DNA of 20,377 nt from Pseudomonadota bacterium. GTDB taxonomy: Bacteria; Pseudomonadota; Alphaproteobacteria; Rhizobiales; Beijerinckiaceae. Within the stretch, counting starts at the first letter, position 1. The number at the start of each line of letters is the position of its first letter. Location: positions 1-20,377 of the forward strand of contig JAGWRL010000177.1 in NCBI GenBank assembly GCA_028876585.1, read 5' to 3'. This document shows positions 14,633-20,377 of this stretch, one piece after another. The position numbers and the translations under genes were made by a program. The notes below the pieces were generated by a model, which ran no database searches, had not been told where the DNA came from, and was given only the letters and a program-made list of their open reading frames with translations.

Positions 14633-15981
14633 AAGGTCAGGTTGACGCGCAGGCCCGCCACCAGGGCGTCGCCGACCTTGCGGTCCGGCTGGAGCGGATC
14701 GACGAGGCCGCCGCCGGGGTTGCGCACATATTGCAGGCTCGGCTGGATCTGCGCCCAGGCCGTCGCCTGATATTGATAGCTCGCCTCCAGCACGGCCTCG
14801 TAATCGCGCTTCGGCGTGAAAACGCCGGGGTTGTAGCGGGCCACATCGGCGCTGAACCCGGCCGCGCCGGCGCCGATCTCCACCAGGCCGAAGCCGAGCG
14901 TGAACGCATCATCCTTGCGGCCGGGCAGCGGATCGCGCAGCGCCAGGCCGCCGTTAAGGCTGAAGGTGACGAGGTTGCGGTCGCCCTGCGGCGCCAGCAC
15001 CGGGCGCAGGAACAGACTCAGCGTCCGCTCCTTTTCGGCGCCGCGCCACACCATCTGCTCGCCGATCGCGTAAAGGCCGAATTCGCCGCTATGCAGTAGC
15101 GGCGCCCGGACCGCCGCCGGGCTGGCGAGCCTCTGCCCGAGGGCGTTGTAGCGCTTGTCGGCGAACCCGAGGCTGTCATACCAGCCGCCAAGCTTGTAGA
15201 CGCCGGCGAGTTCGCGCTCGCCCTGGCCGAGCGCGAATTGCGCCTCGGCGATCGCCAACGCGCCTTGAACCGGGAAGCTGACGCCGTAGGGGTTGGCGCG
15301 CTGCGGGTCGGTGTTGGACAGGGGCGCGGGCGTTCCGCTGAACACGCCGGCGAGCGCCGTCCACGGCCCGGAGGCCGCGCGGGCGCGCACACCCAGCGCC
15401 GCCAGCGGAAAGACCGGACCGCCGCCGGGCAGGTCGGTCGCGAACTGCACCGGCGAGCCGAACAGCGAATTGACGAAATAACCTGCGCTGGGGTGATTGG
15501 CGAATTCGAAGTCGAGGCTCTGCTGGCCGAATTTGACGTCGAAATGATCACCGAATTTCTGGTCCCACCACAATTCCCACAGCCGGGTCGCGCGGTCGCC
15601 GCTGACGCCGCTGACGACCTGCAAGGCGCCGAGGCGGCGGGCGGAGAAGTCCTCGCCATGCAATTGCAGCGCGCTGACTTTGAATTGCCCGCCCTCCCAG
15701 CCGAACGCGGTTTTCGCGTCGAGCTGAACCGTCAGGGTCGTCAGCCCGTCGTAATCGGCGCCGCGCTGCAAGCCGCCCACCGGATTGGCGAACGCCTCGC
15801 TGGTCTCGGTCAGGTTCAGTTGGCCGCCCACTTTGGCGAAGGCGGTGCGCAAACCGCCGAGATCGCCGAACAGGTTGGCGCTGTAATCGGGCGCGGAATC
15901 CGCCCGCGCCGGTCCCGCGATCACCGCCGCGCCGACGAATACAACGCGCACATATCGACGAATTCGAAGACGTCGCATCAT
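14629..15981 (-). CDS. OprB-family carbohydrate porin
   Basis: About 450 residues: a signal peptide (MMRRLRIRRYVRVVFVG, then an Ala-rich stretch ending ARA), then a predicted outer-membrane beta-barrel. It opens SANLFGDLGGLRTAFAKVGG and has the OprB landmarks LWELWWDQKFGDHFDVKFGQ, a strand-loop block SAGYFVNSLFGSP, the GGWYDS/KRYN segment, and a C-terminal strand ending VAGLRVNLTF with a terminal aromatic residue. OprB proteins let sugars diffuse across the outer membrane. Its position inside the polysaccharide locus suggests a link to the polymer, but that is inference. The start is uncertain: ATG 15981 gives a good signal peptide but has no clear ribosome binding site; ATG 15978, ATG 16005 and GTG 16053 are alternatives. 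Its stop overlaps the co-polymerase stop by 4 bases. Confidence 0.83.
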   Translation of the reverse strand: MMRRLRIRRYVRVVFVGAAVIAGPARADSAPDYSANLFGDLGGLRTAFAKVGGQLNLTETSEAFANPVGGLQRGADYDGLTTLTVQLDAKTAFGWEGGQFKVSALQLHGEDFSARRLGALQVVSGVSGDRATRLWELWWDQKFGDHFDVKFGQQSLDFEFANHPSAGYFVNSLFGSPVQFATDLPGGGPVFPLAALGVRARAASGPWTALAGVFSGTPAPLSNTDPQRANPYGVSFPVQGALAIAEAQFALGQGERELAGVYKLGGWYDSLGFADKRYNALGQRLASPAAVRAPLLHSGEFGLYAIGEQMVWRGAEKERTLSLFLRPVLAPQGDRNLVTFSLNGGLALRDPLPGRKDDAFTLGFGLVEIGAGAAGFSADVARYNPGVFTPKRDYEAVLEASYQYQATAWAQIQPSLQYVRNPGGGLVDPLQPDRKVGDALVAGLRVNLTF

Positions 15982-16259
15982 GCGTATTTGGTTAAAGCGT
16001 CGCATAATCTGGCGCAACGCCGATAATTCTGCGGCATTGCACAAATATTTCACGCGCTCAGCTTCAATTCACGCCAGCTAGCGGCATAAATCGCCGCGAC
16101 AATTTGGCTTGGGGTCTTGGCGCCGCGAAGGAAGTTGACGGGCCGCGCGCGATTTGGCAACGGCTTAAAAAGATTGCGCGAATGCGCGTGCGGCGCGCCA
16201 TCGCCATTATTTTTTGTTAAAGGGCGGCGTCAGAAAGCGCCGAGCCGAGGACGAGAGTG
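15982..16259. promoter_or_regulatory. Divergent intergenic region between porin and CgeB-like transferase
   Basis: At about 278 bases this is the longest gap in the window, and less GC-rich than its surroundings. It holds GGTTAA (15990-15995), a T-run followed by GTTAA (16208-16220), TTGACG at 16135-16140 with no clear -10 partner at usual spacing, and an inverted repeat CGGCG-N8-CGCCG (16225-16242) just before the ribosome binding region of the transferase. Part may instead be porin coding sequence if the upstream start at 16053 is used. No RNA gene recognised. Confidence 0.4.
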
Positions 16260-17384
16260 ATGAACCCGCCTGACCGACCCTTGCGGATCCTGATGGTCTG
16301 CGACCTGTGGCAAGGATCGGATTCCTACGCGCTGGCGCGCGCGTTCCGCCGCGCCGGCCATTCCGTGACCATCGTCTCCGACAGCGCCTATTGGGGCCGG
16401 GAATGGCGCAGCCGGGTGCTGCGCGCGGCGCGTTGGCTGTTGCAATCCTTCATCATTCGCGATTTCAACGATGCGCTGGTCGCCAGGGCGGAGGCGCTGC
16501 ATCCCCACCTTCTGTTCGTGTGCAAGGGCCGGCTCGTCGAGCCGCGCGCCATCGAGGCGGCCAGGCGCGTCGGCGCGACGGTCGCGCTCTGGTGGCCCGA
16601 CGTCAGCTTTTTCGCGCATGGCCCGCTGATCCCGCGCGTGGTGCCGCTGTATGATTGGATTTTCACCACCAAGACGTTCGGGCTCGCCGACCTCAAGGCC
16701 AAGTTCGGCTACGACAAAGCCTCGTTCGTGCCGCACGCGTTTCACCCGGAAGTGCATAGCCTGTTCCGTTGCGACGCCAGCGACAGGGCGCGCTACGGCT
16801 GCGACGTCTCGTTCATTGGCACCTGGTCGCCGAAGAAGCAGGCGCTGCTTGAAGCGCTGGTCGCGGCGCGGCCGAACGTGAAGCTGAAGATCTGGGGCAT
16901 GCAGTGGGAGAAGGCGGGCGCCGGCCTCGCGCCCTGGATCGAATCGCGCGAAGTGCTGGGGGCCGAATACGCCAAGGCGATACGGCTCTCCAAGGTCAAT
17001 CTCGGCATTCTCAGCGAAGTGCGCCAGGGCGCTTCGAGCGGCGATCTCATCACCGCGCGCACGTTCCACATCCCCGCCTGCGGCGGCTTCATGCTGCACG
17101 AGCGCACCACCGAAGTGCGCGAATATTTCGAGGAAGGGCGCGAATGCGCGATGTTCGAGGGCGCGGCCGAAATGGTCGCGCAGGTCGGCCATTACCTCGA
17201 TCATCCCGGCGAGCGCGAAGCCGTCGCCGAGGCGGGGCGCCAGCGCTGCCTCGCATCGGGCAATTCGGTGGATGACCGCGCCCGCGCCATGCTGGCGCAG
17301 ATCGGGCGGCTGCGCAGCGAGCCGCACGACGTCGCGGCCACGCCCGCCGCGCCCTATTTCGCCAAGGCGGTCAACGCGCCGTAA
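16260..17384 (+). CDS. CgeB-like glycosyltransferase
   Basis: A 374-residue GT-B type protein. It opens RPLRILMVCDLWQGSDSYALARAFRRAG with a Rossmann first strand, has ALWWPDVSFF and DWIFTTKTFGLADLKAKFG mid-domain, VPHAFHPEVH, then CDVSFIGTWSPKKQALLEAL starting the donor domain. The block SGDLITARTFHIPACGGFMLHERTTEVREYFEEGREC is the signature of the CgeB/Glyco_trans_1_2 group (PF13524). Members decorate spore coats or surface polysaccharides; the sugar is unknown. ATG 16260 is chosen with GAGGACGAG upstream; GTG 16257 is one codon earlier. It stands alone on its strand and its end overlaps the convergent deacetylase by 31 bases. Confidence 0.82.
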   Translation: MNPPDRPLRILMVCDLWQGSDSYALARAFRRAGHSVTIVSDSAYWGREWRSRVLRAARWLLQSFIIRDFNDALVARAEALHPHLLFVCKGRLVEPRAIEAARRVGATVALWWPDVSFFAHGPLIPRVVPLYDWIFTTKTFGLADLKAKFGYDKASFVPHAFHPEVHSLFRCDASDRARYGCDVSFIGTWSPKKQALLEALVAARPNVKLKIWGMQWEKAGAGLAPWIESREVLGAEYAKAIRLSKVNLGILSEVRQGASSGDLITARTFHIPACGGFMLHERTTEVREYFEEGRECAMFEGAAEMVAQVGHYLDHPGEREAVAEAGRQRCLASGNSVDDRARAMLAQIGRLRSEPHDVAATPAAPYFAKAVNAP

Positions 17385-18100
17385 AGCGATTCGCCCAACA
17401 GCCGGCGCCCGGCGGCTGTGGCGGTCAGGCGCGCGCGCAGCGCCGTCCAATGCAGCGCGCCGGCCTGCGCCCAGCGCAACGGCGCGCGCGCGTCATGCGT
17501 CCGATTGACGCAGATGCGGTTGACGCCGACGCCCGGCGTCGTGTGCGGCAACGGCCGCGAATTGCCGACCAGCGTGAAGCCGGCGCGAAGCGCGGCCGCC
17601 AGTTCGCGCCGCCCGCCATGCCCGCCCGGCAGCGCCATCGTCTTGACCGGGCCAGCGCCGACGATCGCTCCGACATAATCGCGGCTGGCGGCGAGTTCGT
17701 CGTCAAGCTCGGCGTCGGCGAGCGAGGTCAGCGCGCGGTGCGTCGCGCCGTGCCCGCCCAGTTCGCAGACGCCCTTGAGGTCGCCGAGGGCGCGGCCTGA
17801 GAGATAGCGCGGATCGCGGGCGGACCAGTCGCGCACGACGAAGGCGGTCGGCGTCAGCCCCTCGTCGGCGAGGAAATGGAACGCCGCCGCGTTGCTGGCG
17901 TGGCCGTCGTCGAAGGTCAGCGCGACGTGGGTTCCCGCGCGCGCCAGCTCCGGCCGGTCGCATTCGCTGAATTTGACGAACGACACGCCGGCGTCGCGCA
18001 GCGCGCGGATCTGGTCGCGAAAGGCGGCGAGCCCGACGTCGTAAAACCCCTCCGGCGCGCCGGCGGGCGTGTGGTGATACATCAGGACGATGACGGCCAT
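17354..18100 (-). CDS. NodB-type polysaccharide deacetylase (CE4)
   Basis: A 248-residue protein, nearly all one NodB homology domain. Motif 1 is LTFDDG (61-66, catalytic base Asp64 and metal Asp65), motif 2 is HGATH (117-121; usual form HSxxH, so His117 and His121 are kept) and motif 3 is ALPGGHGG (156-163; the usual RxPxG arginine is absent). It opens MAVIVLMYHHTP, as in many CE4 proteins, without a clear signal peptide, so it may act in the cytoplasm or leave unconventionally. It probably removes acetyl groups from an amino sugar of the neighbouring polysaccharide, by analogy with HfsH of Caulobacter holdfast. It follows the ABC ATPase by 11 bases on the same strand; no good ribosome binding site is visible at ATG 18100. 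Confidence 0.83.
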   Translation of the reverse strand: MAVIVLMYHHTPAGAPEGFYDVGLAAFRDQIRALRDAGVSFVKFSECDRPELARAGTHVALTFDDGHASNAAAFHFLADEGLTPTAFVVRDWSARDPRYLSGRALGDLKGVCELGGHGATHRALTSLADAELDDELAASRDYVGAIVGAGPVKTMALPGGHGGRRELAAALRAGFTLVGNSRPLPHTTPGVGVNRICVNRTHDARAPLRWAQAGALHWTALRARLTATAAGRRLLGESLYGALTALAK

Positions 18101-18111
18101 GGCGGCGACGT

Positions 18112-18849
18112 TTAGGCCGGCGCGAGGCTGGCGCGCAACCGCTCGACCTCGGCGGCGAGCGCGGCGCGGCGCGGCGGCGGCAAGGCGAAACGCGGCGTCT
18201 CGATCCGCACCGCGCCGAGGATGCGGGCGGGGCGCGGGCTCAGCACATAGATCACGTCGGCCAGATCGAGCGCGTCCTCGACTTCGTGGGTGACGAGCAC
18301 GGCGCTGAGCCGCTGCTGCTCGATCAGGCGGGCGAGGTCGGCGCGGATGGCGCGGGCGAGCGGCGGATCGAGCGACACGAACGGCTCGTCGAGCAGCAGC
18401 AGGCCGGGCTTGGCGGCGAGCGCGCGGGCGAGCGAGGCGCGGCGGGCGAGGCCGAGCGACAATTCGCCGGGATAATGCGCGCAATGTTCGGCAAGGCCGA
18501 GGGCGGCGAACAGCGCGGCGCGCTCGGGCGCGGTGGAATCGGGCGCGGCGATCCGCACATTGTCCTCGACGCTGCGCCACGGCAGCAGTCGCGGCTCCTG
18601 AAACGCCATCGCGATGCGGACGCCGGGCGGGCGGTGCACGAAGCCTTCGTAATCGCCGTCGAGCCCGGCGAGAATGCGCATCAAGGTGGATTTGCCGCAG
18701 CCGGACGGGCCGATCAGCGCCGCCGTCTCGCCGGCGCGCAGCGAAAAGGCAAGCCCGGCGATGATCTCCGCCTGTTGCCCCCCGGCGGTGCGCGCCGCCT
18801 TGCGCACGACCTCAAGCGCGAGCGGGGCGGGGTCGCCAGCGGCTGACAT
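18112..18849 (-). CDS. ABC transporter ATPase, SsuB/TauB type
   Basis: A 245-residue nucleotide-binding subunit. Walker A is GPSGCGKST (47-55), the Q-loop glutamine is in AFQEPRLLPWRSVEDNV (Gln84), the signature is ELSLGLARRASLARAL (129-144), Walker B is LLLLDEPF (150-157) and the switch histidine is in VTHEVEDAL (His188). FQEPRLLPW is typical of nitrate/sulfonate/taurine importers. The signature is altered: LSGGQ reads LSLGL. I take ATG 18849, which overlaps the permease by 38 bases; an in-frame TTG at 18870 would add seven residues. It acts with the permease and binding protein encoded just upstream. Confidence 0.88.
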   Translation of the reverse strand: MSAAGDPAPLALEVVRKAARTAGGQQAEIIAGLAFSLRAGETAALIGPSGCGKSTLMRILAGLDGDYEGFVHRPPGVRIAMAFQEPRLLPWRSVEDNVRIAAPDSTAPERAALFAALGLAEHCAHYPGELSLGLARRASLARALAAKPGLLLLDEPFVSLDPPLARAIRADLARLIEQQRLSAVLVTHEVEDALDLADVIYVLSPRPARILGAVRIETPRFALPPPRRAALAAEVERLRASLAPA

Positions 18850-19558
18850 AACGTTCAAACGGTTGGACAAGGAAGCTCTCGACTATCAACATGATGGCGG
18901 TGAACGGCAGGGCGTAGGCGAGCAGCGTCGCCACGTCGAACAATTGGAACGCGGAGCCGATCTCGAAGCCGACGCCGTTCGGCCGCCCCAGCAACTCCAC
19001 CACCAGCACGATCTTCCACACCAGCGACAGTCCCGAGCGGGTGGCGGCGGCGAAGAACGGCGCGAGCTGCGGCAGCACGACGTGGCGCAGCCGCTTCCAC
19101 CTGGAGAAGCCGAACACCGCCGCCATCTCGTCGAGCCCGACATCGAGCGTGCGCGCGCCCTCGCGCAAGGTCACGACCGCGTTCGGCAGCTTGTTGAGCG
19201 CGACCGCGCCGATCGCGGCGACTTCGTTGAGGCCGATCCAGATATAGGCGAGCACGATGATGACGAGCGCGGGCAGGTTGAGCAGCACCACGACCGGCGC
19301 GTCGAACCACTGGTCGAGCCAGGCGCGCCGGCCCATGGCGTAGCCGAGCGCCGAGCCGACGGCCATCGCCAGCACGAAGGCGGCGACGACGCGGGCGATG
19401 GTCACCGCCAGCGCGGCGGGCAGCGCGCCGCTGGCGATCTGCACGCCGATGGCGTCGATCACCGCGAGCGGGCTCGGCAACAGGCGCGGATTGGCGAAAT
19501 GCGCGGCCGCCTGCCAAAGCAGGATCAACGCCAGCAGGGAGCCGAACCGCGCCGCCAA
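18812..19558 (-). CDS. ABC transporter permease, SsuC/TauC type
   Basis: About 248 residues with some six membrane segments (first at about 5-20, LLALILLWQAAAHF). The cytoplasmic coupling loop is EMAAVFGFSRWKRLRHVVLPQLAPFF, the EAA motif of BPD_transp_1 permeases. The order binding protein, permease, ATPase and the sequence style fit the sulfonate/nitrate/taurine group. The start is uncertain: TTG 19558 comes right after the binding-protein stop (TGAG-TTG) with GAAGG upstream; TTG 19600 would add 14 residues read from the end of the binding-protein gene, with AAGGAG only one base away. No ATG is available near the N-terminus. Its 3' end overlaps the ATPase start. Confidence 0.83.
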   Translation of the reverse strand: MAARFGSLLALILLWQAAAHFANPRLLPSPLAVIDAIGVQIASGALPAALAVTIARVVAAFVLAMAVGSALGYAMGRRAWLDQWFDAPVVVLLNLPALVIIVLAYIWIGLNEVAAIGAVALNKLPNAVVTLREGARTLDVGLDEMAAVFGFSRWKRLRHVVLPQLAPFFAAATRSGLSLVWKIVLVVELLGRPNGVGFEIGSAFQLFDVATLLAYALPFTAIMLIVESFLVQPFERYVSRWRPRPARA

Positions 19559-19559
19559 C

Positions 19560-20377
19560 TCAGGGCGCCTTCGCCGGATCGTAGAACACGGCGGGGTCAA
19601 GCTCCTTGGCCGGGCCGACCAGCGGCGCGCCGCCGACTTCGGCGATGACCTTGAACAAGGCCGCCGAATCGGCCGCTTCGTCCGCCACCGGGCGCTTGGG
19701 CGCGCCGTCGAGATAGCGGCGGCGATAGACTTCGAATTCGGCGTCGTCCTTGGCGCCGACGCGGGCGCGGATCGGCGCCCAGGCCTGCGGATCGTCCTTC
19801 AACGCCGCGCGCGCCTTGGCGAGCATGTCGAAATAGCGCTTGAGCGCATCGGCGTGGTCCTTGGCGAAGGCGGCTTTGAACACATAGCCGGTCAGCGCCA
19901 CCGGCCCCTTGGCGCCGAGCGCCTTCTCGACGTCGGCCATTTCCAGCACGCGCTTGAAGCCGCGCGCCTCCAGCCCGGCGCTGAAGTTCCAGAATTCGAG
20001 CGCGGTGTCGATCTCGCCCTGCGCGAGCTTCTCCGCGATCAGCGGCGGCGCGCCATAGACCGGGCGGGCGTCCTTGGCCAGATCGGCGCCCGAGCGCAGG
20101 GCGAGCGCGCGCAGCATCAGCCAGCTCTTGTCGATCGGCCCGCCGGCGACGCCGATCGATTTGCCCTTGAGATCGGCGAGCGAGGCGATGGGCGAATCCT
20201 TGCCCGCGATCAGCGCGCCGAGCGCGGTCGAATAGGGCGTGAACAGCAGATCGTCGCCGAGCGCGCGCTCACGCGCGACCCACAACCAGTCCGACACGAT
20301 CATATCGGCCGCCCCGCCTTGCAGCGCGATCTTGCCGGCCTCGTCGGTGAAGCGAAGATGCCCAGCCGTGATGCTTA
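19560..20377 (-). CDS. ABC transporter substrate-binding protein, SsuA/NMT1-like (5' end beyond window)
   Basis: The frame is open to the right edge and gives 272 residues of the C-terminal part; the signal peptide and first domain start lie outside. The sequence GGAADMIVSDWLWVARERA followed by LLFTPYSTALGALIAG and SLADLKGKSIGVAGGPIDKSWLML is the usual lobe-hinge arrangement of NMT1/SsuA-like periplasmic binding proteins (PF09084/PF13379), ending with helices before PAKAP. An internal ATG at 20303 is not the real start because the coding signal continues upstream. Ligand unknown: sulfonates, nitrate, taurine and pyrimidine precursors are all bound by this superfamily. It heads the operon with the permease and ATPase. 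Confidence 0.85.
   Translation of the reverse strand, partial: SITAGHLRFTDEAGKIALQGGAADMIVSDWLWVARERALGDDLLFTPYSTALGALIAGKDSPIASLADLKGKSIGVAGGPIDKSWLMLRALALRSGADLAKDARPVYGAPPLIAEKLAQGEIDTALEFWNFSAGLEARGFKRVLEMADVEKALGAKGPVALTGYVFKAAFAKDHADALKRYFDMLAKARAALKDDPQAWAPIRARVGAKDDAEFEVYRRRYLDGAPKRPVADEAADSAALFKVIAEVGGAPLVGPAKELDPAVFYDPAKAP

Noticed and set aside
16135..16140. TTGACG as a -35 box for the CgeB-like transferase
   Set aside because: No AT-rich -10 sequence at 16-18 bases; the nearest AT-rich patch is about 24 bases away.
16230..17450. Minus-strand open frame opposite the CgeB-like transferase
   Set aside because: No recognisable motif; the plus-strand frame carries the family signature.
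18101..18580. Upstream extension of the deacetylase frame to 18580
   Set aside because: The added residues are an Arg/Ala-rich out-of-frame reading of the ABC ATPase gene; the NodB domain begins at ATG 18100.

Overview
The window looks like chromosomal DNA from a GC-rich alphaproteobacterium, probably of the order Hyphomicrobiales. The basis is dense high-GC coding, the protein families present, and repeated GGTTAA/TTAACC elements in the gaps. Genus cannot be fixed from the sequence; a Beijerinckiaceae or methanotroph relative is only a guess. No tRNA, rRNA, transposase, integrase or CRISPR array was seen.

Left part (1-4195): a gene fragment leaving the left edge on the minus strand, a small secreted protein, an AlaC-type aminotransferase, a CYTH-CHAD protein on the minus strand, and a glyoxalase-like (VOC) protein. 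These are housekeeping or accessory genes with no evident link to the middle block.

Middle part (4197-17384, plus the deacetylase ending at 17354): a near-complete Wzx/Wzy-dependent exopolysaccharide locus. It holds a Wzy/WaaL-type polymerase (-), Wzx-type flippase (+), SAM methyltransferase (+), GT4-like glycosyltransferase (+), polyprenyl-phosphate hexose-1-phosphate transferase (-), GT4 glycosyltransferase (-), short Wza-type export lipoprotein (-), Wzc-like polysaccharide co-polymerase with a degraded kinase domain (+), OprB-type porin (-), CgeB-like glycosyltransferase (+) and a NodB-fold deacetylase (-). In the expected scheme the sugar transferase loads the first sugar on the lipid carrier, the glycosyltransferases and methyltransferase complete the repeat unit, and the flippase turns it over. 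The polymerase and co-polymerase then extend the chain, the export lipoprotein (perhaps with the porin) passes it out, and the deacetylase modifies it. The parts list resembles holdfast or unipolar-polysaccharide systems of alphaproteobacteria.

Right part (17354-20377): a minus-strand operon of a substrate-binding protein (running off the right edge), permease and ATPase of the sulfonate/nitrate/taurine (SsuABC/TauABC) type, followed by the deacetylase.

The layout is a strand mosaic. Five convergent gene pairs have stops that overlap or lie within about 12 bases, leaving no room for ordinary terminators. Regulatory sequence is confined to a few short divergent gaps (around 90-202, 5412-5563, 12403-12544 and 15982-16259). 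These gaps carry GGTTAA elements, one CtrA-like site and several inverted repeats.
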